Source: Bacillota bacterium
GTDB taxonomy: Bacteria; Bacillota; UBA4882; UBA8346
Reading direction: 5' to 3'
NCBI GenBank assembly: GCA_023435565.1
Contig: JAEYRN010000051.1
Location: forward strand, 1-64,000
Length of the DNA: 64,000 bases
This document shows, piece by piece, positions 26,683 through 34,703 of this stretch; positions within the stretch are counted from its first letter, which is position 1; every line of letters begins with the position of its first letter. The notes under the pieces were generated by a model. That model ran no database searches. It was not told where the DNA came from and saw only the letters and a list, made by a program, of their open reading frames with translations. The position numbers and the translations under genes are program-made.

Positions 26683-26719
26683 AACACTCCGGAGAGTAAA
26701 CGGAACTCTTCGGAGTGTT
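26683..26719. terminator. Long hairpin between convergent genes
   Basis: AACACTCCGGAGAGT at 26683-26697 pairs with ACTCTTCGGAGTGTT at 26705-26719 (one mismatch) across 7 bases. It lies between the convergent 26020 and SDR genes, so it probably ends transcription in both directions, although T-runs are absent. Confidence 0.55.
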
Positions 26720-26727
26720 GGCAGAAA

Positions 26728-27498
26728 TCAACTCATCAACATTTTACTAATCCTTAAAACCATCCACCGCGGTGTAAACCTGATCGCAAAGATCATCAAT
26801 TTGTTATACAACCCGGCCACTACCACCCTTTTCCCCTTAAGCAAGGCCTGATATCCGATCCGGGCCGCTTTGACGGAGCTCATCACCGCGGAGTTGAAAA
26901 CCCTTGTCTTGGTGAGGCCGGATTTTTCCGCGAATTCCGAAGCGGTGGCGCCCGGACAAAGAGCGGTAACGGTGATGCCGCTCCCTGCCAAATCGCTGGC
27001 GAGAGCTTCGGAAAAGCTGAGTACATATGCTTTGGTAGCGCAGTAAACCGCGTTAAGCGGACCGGGCGCAAAAGAACCGGTGGATCCGACATTGAGGATC
27101 TTGCCGTATCCCGTCTTCAGCATCTCGCTAGTAAATAGATAAGTAAGGTGGGTCAGTGCCGTCAGGTTGGTTTGGATTAATTGTAATTGCAATTCCGGGT
27201 CGGTATCTTGAAACTTTCCGTAAACCTGGGTCCCGGCATTATTGACCAAAATATCAACCCGGACAGAGTTCGCCTTAAGCTCGGCGAAGATCTCCCGAGG
27301 GGCGGCGGGTGTTGACAGATCTTTAGCTATAATGGTAGTCGTGATCTGATACTTTTTGGAAAGCTCGCCCGCCAACCTTTCCAGCCGGTCTTTCCTCCGG
27401 GCTACCAGTACCAGATTATAACCGTCCTTGGCAAAGATCTTGGCAAACTCGACCCCGATGCCGCTGGAGGCGCCGGTAATTAATACTGTTTTATTCAT
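26728..27498 (-). CDS. Short-chain dehydrogenase/reductase (DltE/YqjQ-like)
   Basis: A 256-residue classical SDR. The NAD(P)-binding TGASSGIG lies at residues 8-15, NNAG near 87-90, and the catalytic Ser and YxxxK (GSTGS and YCATK) near 138-156. The arginines after the second strand (VARRKDR) favour NADPH. The C-terminal extension with FTPRWMVLRISKML resembles membrane-associated SDRs that act on lipids or ketones. The substrate is unknown. It is transcribed away from an AraC-type regulator 124 bases upstream, which may control it. Confidence 0.85.
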   Translation of the reverse strand: MNKTVLITGASSGIGVEFAKIFAKDGYNLVLVARRKDRLERLAGELSKKYQITTTIIAKDLSTPAAPREIFAELKANSVRVDILVNNAGTQVYGKFQDTDPELQLQLIQTNLTALTHLTYLFTSEMLKTGYGKILNVGSTGSFAPGPLNAVYCATKAYVLSFSEALASDLAGSGITVTALCPGATASEFAEKSGLTKTRVFNSAVMSSVKAARIGYQALLKGKRVVVAGLYNKLMIFAIRFTPRWMVLRISKMLMS

Positions 27499-27576
27499 AT
27501 CAAATCTCCTTTATGTTTTATATCTTACTTATAACTGATTTGCCCCTTCTCCTCAATGATCGAGAACGCAAAAGTA

Positions 27577-27605
27577 TTGACATTTTACGCAATTCGAAAT
27601 AGTCT
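27577..27605 (+). promoter_or_regulatory. Putative promoter of the AraC-family gene
   Basis: TTGACA at 27577-27582 and TAGTCT at 27600-27605 are 17 bases apart, 24 bases before the start codon. The -35 is a perfect match, the -10 is poor. Confidence 0.35.
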
Positions 27606-27628
27606 ATTAATCAAAGGGCGGTGTGGTA

Positions 27629-28639
27629 ATGAACAACATATTAACAATGTCAATGGCTAAAATAGCGGCATTTCTAAATAATATCGAACATTCAGGAGTC
27701 TCTAAAAACGAGATTCTAAGTTCGGCCGGAATTGAGCCGTCCCTCATAAACGCGCCTGATCACCGTTTAACTGTCGAGGAAGTAAATAGGATTTTTTTAA
27801 CCGCAACCAAATTGACTAATAATGAAAACATTGGTCTACATCAAGGGGAACGGTTGTCAAGAGGTTTTTCCAATATCCTCGGCTATGTCCTGATGAATTG
27901 CGTTACTTTGGGAGAAACGGCCCAAAAGTATGTCAAATATGAAAAGATTGTCGATGAGACAAGCATTACCGAACTTCATTATAAAGATAACCTGGTTATG
28001 CTTAGCATTATGAATATCGCTAAAACATTGCATGGAAACAGGGCTCTCTCGGATTTTAAAATATCCGGAATGCTCTCCTATACCCGAATCTTATCCGGCG
28101 AAAAGGTTGTCTTGAGGCAAGTCTATTTCGACCATGATCAGCCGGAGGATCTTTCCGAATACCAACGTATTTTTAATTGCCAGCTTTTTTTTGGACAACC
28201 CCGGAATATGCTGGTGTTTAATGAAGAAATACTGCAACTACCCGTCATTGATCCTAATCGGGAACTCTTGAATTCATTTGAAGGAATAGCCGGAGATTTA
28301 CTTGATAAAATAGCGACAATTGAGCCGTATACCAAAAAAGTGCTCAAAATTATTGCCACAAAACTAAACGGGGAACTTCCGCAGATTGATACCGTTGCCA
28401 GGCAGTTAGCGGTGAGTGTTAGGAGCCTGCAAGATCATCTCAAAAAGGAAGGTACATCCTATCTCAAACTGGTAGCCGAAGTACAAAAAGATTTGGCTGT
28501 TAAATATTTAAAGGACCGTAGTGCGTCAATTGCAGAAATTGCATTTGCCCTCGGTTTCTCCGAAACCAGCGCTTTCAACCGGGCTTTTAAAAAATGGACC
28601 AGCTTTACTCCGTGTGAATTCCGGTCCAAAATCTCCTAA
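27629..28639 (+). CDS. AraC-family regulator with arabinose-binding-type sensor domain
   Basis: A 336-residue transcription factor. Residues 20-200 form the OruR/ArgR-type sensor domain (Arabinose_bd class), with GLHQGERLSRGFSNILGYVLMNCVTLGE. The C-terminal 90 residues contain the two helix-turn-helix units: VARQLAVSVRSLQDHLKKEG and IAEIAFALGFSETSAFNRAFKKW. The start could be the GTG at 27623 or the ATG at 27629, with AAAGGG at 27613-27618 between 4 and 10 bases upstream; I chose the ATG. It is divergent from the SDR gene and probably regulates it in response to a small ligand. Confidence 0.85.
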   Translation: MNNILTMSMAKIAAFLNNIEHSGVSKNEILSSAGIEPSLINAPDHRLTVEEVNRIFLTATKLTNNENIGLHQGERLSRGFSNILGYVLMNCVTLGETAQKYVKYEKIVDETSITELHYKDNLVMLSIMNIAKTLHGNRALSDFKISGMLSYTRILSGEKVVLRQVYFDHDQPEDLSEYQRIFNCQLFFGQPRNMLVFNEEILQLPVIDPNRELLNSFEGIAGDLLDKIATIEPYTKKVLKIIATKLNGELPQIDTVARQLAVSVRSLQDHLKKEGTSYLKLVAEVQKDLAVKYLKDRSASIAEIAFALGFSETSAFNRAFKKWTSFTPCEFRSKIS

Positions 28640-28658
28640 AAAAATATTATGTAGCGCG

Positions 28659-29390
28659 TTATGGGTTCCAAGCCTTCAGATCACAGACAGCACCAGCTTC
28701 CTCTAACTTAATCATTATGGAGATGGCTTCATCTTCGGAAACATTTTCGATTACAGGTTTAGGAGCCCCCTCAACAAGGTCATATGCATCTTTTAGACCT
28801 AGACCTGTTATTTCTCTCACAACTTGGACAACCTTAACCTTATTAGTACCAGCATTCTTTAAAATGACAGTAAACCCAGTCTGCTCTTCATTAGGAGTAG
28901 CCATATCGAGCGCTGTTATATTTACTATTGCAACATCATGGCTCATTGGATCATACTTCACCCGAAGAAATATACCTGGCCGAACTTTATGAATCTCAAT
29001 TCGTGAGATTAACTTTTGCGCTTCCGATCTAAATGAGGGTTGATTTTGAGGATAAACTTCTAAAATTAGCCTTAATACCGGATCATCATTGACAGTTGTC
29101 TTTGTGTCCGTTACTTTTATTACTTTCGCTGTAGCCTCCAGGCCTTTTGCCAGTATAGACATATTCTTGATACCACCGGCTATCATCGATACAATAATAA
29201 GTACAAAGCCTAGTATCATTAATCCAAAGGTTAAAATCAAAGGCCAAAAATTGGTTATAAAACCCACACTATTTGTTTTATTCGTGTCCATCATCCAAAC
29301 TCTTATCCAAAAAATAATAAACGGTATAAAGCACAATGAAAGACACCTGTTACCGATTCGATCCATCTTTTTTATAGTTGTAAACTTCAT
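28659..29390 (-). CDS. Membrane protein fused to a ribosomal L7/L12 C-terminal domain
   Basis: A 243-residue fusion. Residues 18-36 and 46-72 are membrane helices; about 80-165 forms a beta-rich soluble domain (DUF3592-like pattern EATAKVIKVTDT and LRVKYDPMSHDVAIVN). Residues 170-240 match the L7/L12 C-terminal domain: FTVILKNAGTNKVKVVQVVRE, then TGLGLKDAYDLVEGAPKPV, then an EEAGAVCDLK end. In ribosomes this domain recruits translation factors; here it would be held at the membrane, so its role is unknown. Similar fusions exist in other bacteria. GGAGG precedes the ATG. Confidence 0.85.
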   Translation of the reverse strand: MKFTTIKKMDRIGNRCLSLCFIPFIIFWIRVWMMDTNKTNSVGFITNFWPLILTFGLMILGFVLIIVSMIAGGIKNMSILAKGLEATAKVIKVTDTKTTVNDDPVLRLILEVYPQNQPSFRSEAQKLISRIEIHKVRPGIFLRVKYDPMSHDVAIVNITALDMATPNEEQTGFTVILKNAGTNKVKVVQVVREITGLGLKDAYDLVEGAPKPVIENVSEDEAISIMIKLEEAGAVCDLKAWNP

Positions 29391-29417
29391 AAATTACCTC
29401 CCGGTAATATATAACAA

Positions 29418-29437
29418 ATTGATTATCGGTAATCAAT
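29418..29437. promoter_or_regulatory. Palindrome upstream of the L7/L12-fusion gene
   Basis: ATTGATTA and TAATCAAT (perfect 8-bp arms, 4-base centre TCGG) lie 28 bases upstream of the start codon at 29390. The position and dyad symmetry suggest an operator. Confidence 0.4.
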
Positions 29438-29531
29438 ATAAAAAAATGTAAAGTTGAAATCCGCGTAATCATTGTAATCCGCGATCCGTCTTTGTGGATA
29501 ATAGATTCCCGTCATCCGGAAAAATCCCAAA

Positions 29532-29558
29532 CAAAAAAGCCACCAAAAAAGGCGGCTC
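29532..29558 (-). terminator. Rho-independent terminator of the TPM gene
   Basis: On the minus strand AGCCGCC pairs with GGTGGCT (one G-T pair) around a T6 loop and is followed by TTTTTTG, 35 bases after the stop of the TPM-domain gene. Confidence 0.7.
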
Positions 29559-29592
29559 CTTATAGCTTCAAAGTAACGACTACTCAAAGATC

Positions 29593-30345
29593 TTAATTTG
29601 TTATTCCCAATAAATCAAAAGCTAAAGGATTCAAATTTTTTAATCTGGCGGTTATTATACACAAATCACCACTAAATAGATTAAATAATAACCCATTCAT
29701 ATGTTTCGTGCTATTTAGCAGGACTATATTTTGATCTTCAGTTAATATTAAAACTTCCTTAGTAACATTAGATTTATCCTTTTCAAATCTTAATAGTTTT
29801 CCTTTAAACGAAAAAATTTTCCCAATATCGTTTATACCAAGATTTTCAATTTCATTATCTTCTATGTTCCACGAATATGAATTTGTTAAATTTATTAGTT
29901 TGTTAAAACCATGCTCCAAAGCTTCGTAATATTTGCTTTCCTTTAAATAAGGAATCATTTCATTGACTATTAAACCGGCTTTATTATCATCAACCGGCCA
30001 TTCTAATCCATAACCTGTACTTATTCGGAATTTTCGGTCTTTAATTGCTATCAGTATTAACCCACCGTTATTTACCTTCGGTTTTCCTATCTCGAAATCA
30101 CCAAAAACCCCCATACAATAATCTATAATATCTTCACCGTTCAAACTATCTATGGTCATTCCAACTAATTCAACGCTACTATTATTTTCATAATCCAAAA
30201 GAATTTTGTTTAAATTGTCCTCTTCAATATCACTTAGAACATTAGCTTTATCAATGATAAATGACTTACTATCGGTATATCCAAAAGAAATACTAGTAAA
30301 CAATAGTATTAGCAGAAGTAATGCTTTCGCTCTTACTTTTCTCAC
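29593..30345 (-). CDS. Secreted TPM-domain protein
   Basis: A 250-residue protein with an N-terminal signal sequence (hydrophobic LLLLILLFTSISFG) and a TPM domain (about residues 25-145): FIIDKANVLSDIEEDNLNKIL at its start, the GGLILIAIKDRKFRISTGYGLE core and the end of the fold near PYLKESKYYEALEHG. TPM proteins have been linked to acid phosphatase activity and photosystem repair; in bacteria the role is mostly unknown. About 100 further residues have no recognised domain. The start is taken as the GTG at 30345, 6 bases after GGGGTG; a GTG three codons upstream lies inside that site. Confidence 0.75.
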   Translation of the reverse strand: MRKVRAKALLLLILLFTSISFGYTDSKSFIIDKANVLSDIEEDNLNKILLDYENNSSVELVGMTIDSLNGEDIIDYCMGVFGDFEIGKPKVNNGGLILIAIKDRKFRISTGYGLEWPVDDNKAGLIVNEMIPYLKESKYYEALEHGFNKLINLTNSYSWNIEDNEIENLGINDIGKIFSFKGKLLRFEKDKSNVTKEVLILTEDQNIVLLNSTKHMNGLLFNLFSGDLCIITARLKNLNPLAFDLLGITN

Positions 30346-30390
30346 TTTGATCACCCCAAAAATAAAAACATACTTCTAGAAATCTTTACT

Positions 30391-31010
30391 CTACAACATT
30401 CCGTTTTCATGACGTCGATAAACCGGACAGCGGATCCCTTTCTCTATGTTGGTGCTTACCGGCTGGTGAAAAGAGTTAACTACAGAAAATTCTCCTTCTT
30501 TATTTTCTTCTTTAGCAATTCTCTTGTTCAAGTATAAAAAGCCGGGTTCGGTTTTCGCTAATTAAAAGACTCCCATGGCAAAGTCTAATTCCCCCAGATA
30601 TTCTTCAAGAACTTCACAAATTAACTCTTCTTCCAATTCATCTTTCGGGGGCGCGTCTTTTCCGGCGGTATATAAATACACGTATTGATCCTTTAATGAA
30701 TCACTCCCGCCGGTTTCATCATACGCATCGATAATTAATAGCTCATGCGGTTCTAAAAAAGAAAAAATCCCAATCCCTACTTCTCCGCATCCCCAATAGG
30801 AGTCAACCGGTACTATAAATTCCTGAAAAAGAATACACGAAATACCACTGCCGTAGCCCCCTAAAACACCCTATTTCGAACAGAAAGACACATTATTAGA
30901 AGTGGATATTCTAGTCTTCGGCCACCGAAAATTTTTATATAAACCCCATCGGTGCCATTGGTACCGACTTTACGAATTAAAAGCCACTTCGTATCATGGA
31001 CATAATTCAT
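30391..31010 (-). pseudogene. Decayed hypothetical gene(s)
   Basis: Reading the minus strand from an ATG at 31010 gives MNYVHDTKWLLIRKVGTNG and VYIKIFGGRR, then a stop near 30863. A second frame is open from 30870 without any start codon and continues GVLGGYGSGISCILFQEF, VPVDSYWGCGEVGIGIF and an acidic end to TAA 30564-30562. In the same frame after this stop, KTEPGFLYLNKRIAKEENK to a TAG at 30393-30391 also looks coding. Good codon-like usage with at least one frameshift suggests a recently broken gene of about 150 residues and a possible second piece. The family is not recognised. The remaining parts of 30355-31417 contain repeats listed separately. Confidence 0.5.
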
Positions 31011-31086
31011 CCACTTTATCTATATATGTCGCATTAGTTTCTTGAATTAACGTGGATTATTGCTACATGTTTTCTTTATTTATATT

Positions 31087-31161
31087 TTGAAAAAAGCCAA
31101 TAACTTCGATATTCACATCCGGTATTTGGGATGTGAATGTTTTACTTAAAACTTTTTTCAA
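31087..31161. repeat. 75-bp palindromic element, copy 1
   Basis: Outer arms TTGAAAAAAG (31087-31096) and CTTTTTTCAA (31152-31161); inner arms ATTCACATCC (31111-31120) and GGATGTGAAT (31129-31138). The same nested structure with the same words occurs at 54359-54440. Confidence 0.65.
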
Positions 31162-31252
31162 TAAACTCAATTAATGATGTTTCATTAAAAATTATATATT
31201 CCTTTAAAATCATTGTATATATGATATATGTCATTTATCGTCATAAAAAAAG

Positions 31253-31266
31253 ATGACATTTGTCAT
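31253..31266. promoter_or_regulatory. 14-bp palindrome ATGACATTTGTCAT
   Basis: A perfect ATGACA-TT-TGTCAT dyad in AT-rich intergenic DNA, with a related ATGTCATTTATCGTCAT nearby. It may be an operator of the decayed gene on the minus strand. Confidence 0.35.
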
Positions 31267-31277
31267 GTTATGTTTCC

Positions 31278-31308
31278 GTTATGCGTTATGCGTAACTCGT
31301 TACGCGAA
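31278..31308. repeat. GTTACGCG repeat, second block
   Basis: CGTTATGCGTTATGCGTAACTCGTTACGCG followed by As; the end is the same as in the block at 26508-26566. Confidence 0.45.
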
Positions 31309-31342
31309 AAAACGACCATAGATTACATCGATTTCACTGTAA

Positions 31343-31370
31343 CAAAAAAGCTGCCCAAAACGGCAGCTTC
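31343..31370 (-). terminator. Rho-independent terminator of the DUF1349 gene
   Basis: On the minus strand AAGCTGCC pairs perfectly with GGCAGCTT across 5 bases, followed by TTTTTTG. It lies 48 bases downstream of the stop at 31418. Confidence 0.8.
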
Positions 31371-31417
31371 AAACAGATCTTGCAACAACTTTTGATATAC
31401 TTACCTTAAATTAAGAA

Positions 31418-32023
31418 TCACTTTCCAAATCTGATATTGGCAACCGTCTTTTGCTCCAAGTAAAAACTTTTAAATATCCTATCTCCACCTTGACCGGTTG
31501 GCGCTTGGGCAACTAATCCGACTTTAATTATCTCATCGACCGGCAGATTAAAAAATCGCATCATATAAAAGTTTTCTCCATCGGTAGAATAATGAAAGGC
31601 AAATGAATACCCCACCCTGCAAACCTGTAACCATACGGAATTGCTATTGATATTACATCCGTTTGCATCATCCGACGTATGGTTGGTAACAACACTAACA
31701 ACAGCATGAGTATTAAAATCGGTTTTTTCGAAACATGCTTTTGCCCAAATATCAAAATCTTTCATAACCATAATTGTAGCAGAATCATATGTATCCCTAA
31801 ATTCATGCTCCACCCGCACTCTCATGACAAAATCTCCTGCAACCTCAGTATAATAAAAAGGTGCATTACATAGGGACTCGGGTGTGATTCCTTCTTCGGC
31901 AACAGCACCATTATTGTAAAAAAAGTCACTTTTAGCCGGTGCCGTTATAATTAATTGATCTTCTTCGAACCTAACTTCACTTTTATTAATCCACTTAAAA
32001 CTTTCAAAATCTTTACTCTGCAT
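31418..32023 (-). CDS. DUF1349 (concanavalin-like) domain protein
   Basis: A 201-residue cytoplasmic protein of the DUF1349 type, a jelly-roll fold seen in carbohydrate-related loci. Typical segments are ITAPAKSDFFYN, YTEVAGDFVMRVRVE, ATIMVMKDFDIWAKACFEK, and near the end FYMMRFFNLP and VGLVAQAPTG. The start at 32023 is set by GGAGGT four bases upstream; the longer frame adds 18 unlikely residues. It follows the GH5 glycosidase gene by 64 bases on the same strand, so both may serve polysaccharide use. A strong terminator follows. Confidence 0.8.
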   Translation of the reverse strand: MQSKDFESFKWINKSEVRFEEDQLIITAPAKSDFFYNNGAVAEEGITPESLCNAPFYYTEVAGDFVMRVRVEHEFRDTYDSATIMVMKDFDIWAKACFEKTDFNTHAVVSVVTNHTSDDANGCNINSNSVWLQVCRVGYSFAFHYSTDGENFYMMRFFNLPVDEIIKVGLVAQAPTGQGGDRIFKSFYLEQKTVANIRFGK

Positions 32024-32087
32024 AGATACCTCCAACATTGTCAGTATGGTTGAACATTGAAGATATAAGTTCATCAATCTTTGTTCA

Positions 32088-33572
32088 TCATTTAAAATCA
32101 GGTAATATATTTATCCATCGGCCCGTGTCCGCATCATAGATCCTAGCCGTATCGCCGGCAAAATCCCAATATGCCCAGGCAATGTCCCGTTCTTCGCAGA
32201 GTTGGATGATGAAAGCGGTCCACAGGCGACGGTCCTCTTCCTGGGAGACACCCGCATGGGCACAGAATTCTCCGTTCCATAAACGCACACCTCCATTGCG
32301 TTTCGCCCATTGCGCGGCGCGATCGGCCAGCCGGGTCATGGTCTTCTTCTGTGCTTCGGTTCCAGTCCAACGATGGCCCCGAACATCCTCCGATCCGTTA
32401 CCGACGGCCCCCTGATTACAAAACTCCATTGGGTAATAGAAATGGAACTGAACGAGGATATTGGGATCATCCTTGATCCGTTCCGGCAGAACCAGCCGGT
32501 CCAAGGTGGTAATATTGGCCCAACCCGGACAGGAAATAATGATATTCCGTGAAGGGTTTTGCTTGCGAATCATATCATAGGCCAGAGGATAATACTGATT
32601 CCAGCATGCATCCAAAGCATGATGCGGCTCATTATAGATCTCAAAATAAAGATTTTCGGGGTAATCCTTGAAATACTCGGCGATCTGTTGCCAGAGGGCG
32701 ATAAACTTCTCCTTATTCGCTGCCGGATTGGCGTTGAGACCGTCGAAGTGATGGATGTTAAGGACAACATGGAAACCGCGTTGGAGCGCATGGCTCACCG
32801 CCCAATCGACACGGCGCATGAATTCCGGTTCAATGGTAAACGGCGCCTTGTTTTGTGCGTGAGTGTCCCATCGAACGGGGACCCGGATATGGTCAAACAT
32901 CCCGGCGCTCTTGATGAGATCAAAATATTCCTCCCGCAGCTCCGGCGCCCAGGCTCCTTCATGTGGAGCATCCAAAGTATTCCCAAAGGTGATCCCGCGT
33001 AGAAAGCGGTTGGAGAAAGGTTGGGGGAAATTTTTGGATATATGAGTCTCTTTTTTAGGCCCGACACGAGTTATCCGGAAGTTGGCCAACTCAACGACAC
33101 CCTTCCCCTCCCTTCCCAAGCAAAGTTGTATTAAGGCGTCCCGATCGGAATCTTGCCGCATGGTGAAGGTAAAAGCATAGCGGCGGAACTCATCTTCCAG
33201 CGGAAAGTAGCGGTAACCGGAATAGTTATAATAAGGCGCGTCTTTCATTGCCGTCTGGATCCGGAATCGTTCGATCTCGTGGGACCGCGCTTCGAAGGAG
33301 ACTTCATAGACTATGTCCTTCTCAAAGGCCAAACCGCTTTGCCCGACCAATACGGCCCAAGGTCTTCTTCCGGGATTTTTAATCTTCACGGAGAGCACGC
33401 CGGCGGACGCGGTAAAGGAAGCCTCTCCGCCCTCTTGCTGCCCGAGCCACCAACTATCCGTGCCCTTGCTGAAATCGTTGTTTTGAATTAGATTGTCGTC
33501 ATTCCCCGCCGCAGTGGCGGTTAAAGAGAGTATAAACGCAAAAATGAGGAAGGTCCGGCAGATCAACTTCAT
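32088..33572 (-). CDS. Secreted GH5 glycoside hydrolase with N-terminal carbohydrate-binding module
   Basis: A 494-residue endoglucanase-like enzyme for beta-glucan or mannan cleavage outside the cell. Residues 1-22 form a signal peptide. Residues about 27-170 form a CBM4/9-like module (LIQNNDFSKGTDSWW). The GH5 barrel follows, with RGITFGNTLDAP near 192-203, the acid/base in IYNEPHH (E315) and the nucleophile in RLWNGEFCAH (E435); HFYYP near 377-381 is also typical. Its GC content is higher than that of the surroundings, possibly a sign of transfer. GGGAGGGG precedes the ATG. The DUF1349 gene lies downstream. Confidence 0.9.
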   Translation of the reverse strand: MKLICRTFLIFAFILSLTATAAGNDDNLIQNNDFSKGTDSWWLGQQEGGEASFTASAGVLSVKIKNPGRRPWAVLVGQSGLAFEKDIVYEVSFEARSHEIERFRIQTAMKDAPYYNYSGYRYFPLEDEFRRYAFTFTMRQDSDRDALIQLCLGREGKGVVELANFRITRVGPKKETHISKNFPQPFSNRFLRGITFGNTLDAPHEGAWAPELREEYFDLIKSAGMFDHIRVPVRWDTHAQNKAPFTIEPEFMRRVDWAVSHALQRGFHVVLNIHHFDGLNANPAANKEKFIALWQQIAEYFKDYPENLYFEIYNEPHHALDACWNQYYPLAYDMIRKQNPSRNIIISCPGWANITTLDRLVLPERIKDDPNILVQFHFYYPMEFCNQGAVGNGSEDVRGHRWTGTEAQKKTMTRLADRAAQWAKRNGGVRLWNGEFCAHAGVSQEEDRRLWTAFIIQLCEERDIAWAYWDFAGDTARIYDADTGRWINILPDFK

Positions 33573-33668
33573 TAAATCCCCTCCCTGATTGAGAATTAAA
33601 TATGGTTATAATCAGCTCATTCGTATAATCTGAAATAAGGGCATAAAGGAGTCACCCAAACTTCAATT

Positions 33669-33710
33669 AAACCTCCGAACCGTTTTTAGTTCAACCGGAT
33701 TCGGAGGTTT
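33669..33710 (-). terminator. Hairpin downstream of the PfkB gene
   Basis: AAACCTCCGAA (33669-33679) and TTCGGAGGTTT (33700-33710) are perfect 11-bp arms around a 20-base loop, 52 bases after the kinase stop. A T-rich tract is short, so efficiency is uncertain. Confidence 0.55.
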
Positions 33711-33761
33711 ATAATGAATTCCGCACCGCCGGAGCTTATCCGGGATACCGCCTCAATAAAT

Positions 33762-34649
33762 TTACGAATGCTTCTCCTCGATTCTCTGCATAACGTCGGC
33801 CAGGGTTCCCTTAAAAGGGCCGGTACTTTCCATTTTAATCGATACCAAAGCCGCGGCGAACTTCAGGGACTCCTCCACCCCATGCTCCAGTCGCCAGGAG
33901 AGATAGGCCGCAAAAGTGGTGTCACCGCGGCCGGTCCTCCCCACTACGCTGCTGTTGGAGAACTTTTCGTAATAGGTTTTGCCTTTCACCCGCGCCAGCA
34001 CACCGCTGGAATGGGTGATGATTATCTCCGGACGGCCGCTCCATGATTCGATAATGACGGCCGCTTTTTCCAGATCGTCTGTGCCGGTGAGGATCTTCGC
34101 CTCGACTATATCCAGCTTGACTTTATCCATCAAACCGACAATCTCTTTTTTGTCCTTAACGTCACCGAAGACAATCTCATGGGTAATTGGTGTCACCTGC
34201 CGCACAAAACTCTGCATGTCCACGGAAAGGCTGTATTTCCTCGCGGCGAGGCCCTTCATCAGGGCCATATCGAATTCGGTATCGGAAATACCCGCCAGAT
34301 GAACGCAGCGGGAGTCTAGGTTGGGAACATTGTCAATCCCGATGATGCCCGCGCTTCTCACCAGCGTCAGCTTGCGCTCGTCAACATTCTCAGTTTCATG
34401 CAGTACCCGAGAATAGGTGGTCACGTCGGCCGGAATCAGATAAGTATCGACTCCCGAATTCTTAAGGGGCTCCAGAATCTGCTCGTCCTGGGGCGACATC
34501 TTGACCACGGCTGCGATCCTTTTCCCGATCCGTGCCCCGACCATGGCGCCGCATAAAACAGCACTGCCGGGGGCGACCATTGGTTTCCCGCCAAAGGGTA
34601 TAATCTCGTCATAACACATGTGGCCAATAAAAGTAATATCGTAACTCAT
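33762..34649 (-). CDS. PfkB-family carbohydrate kinase
   Basis: A 295-residue ribokinase-type sugar kinase. The N-terminal GG motif is present as GGKPMVAPGSAVLCGAMVGARIG, and the C-terminal signature as VGRTGRGDTTFAAYLSW, in which the GxGD aspartate is the catalytic base. The substrate cannot be told from sequence; relatives act on ribose, fructose, nucleosides or inositol-type sugars. The start has GGAG upstream. The higher GC content is shared with the GH5 gene. The upstream neighbour is an IS110 element only about 50 bases away, so the original promoter may have been replaced. Confidence 0.85.
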   Translation of the reverse strand: MSYDITFIGHMCYDEIIPFGGKPMVAPGSAVLCGAMVGARIGKRIAAVVKMSPQDEQILEPLKNSGVDTYLIPADVTTYSRVLHETENVDERKLTLVRSAGIIGIDNVPNLDSRCVHLAGISDTEFDMALMKGLAARKYSLSVDMQSFVRQVTPITHEIVFGDVKDKKEIVGLMDKVKLDIVEAKILTGTDDLEKAAVIIESWSGRPEIIITHSSGVLARVKGKTYYEKFSNSSVVGRTGRGDTTFAAYLSWRLEHGVEESLKFAAALVSIKMESTGPFKGTLADVMQRIEEKHS

Positions 34650-34703
34650 ATTCGGCTCCTACTTAGAAAATACTCCCGTGCTTTTTGATCTTTGACAAAT
34701 GAA

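Noticed and set aside
32111..33491. Opposite-strand and alternate-frame ORFs in the GH5 gene
   Set aside because: Shadows of the high-GC coding sequence; the GH5 frame has clear motifs.
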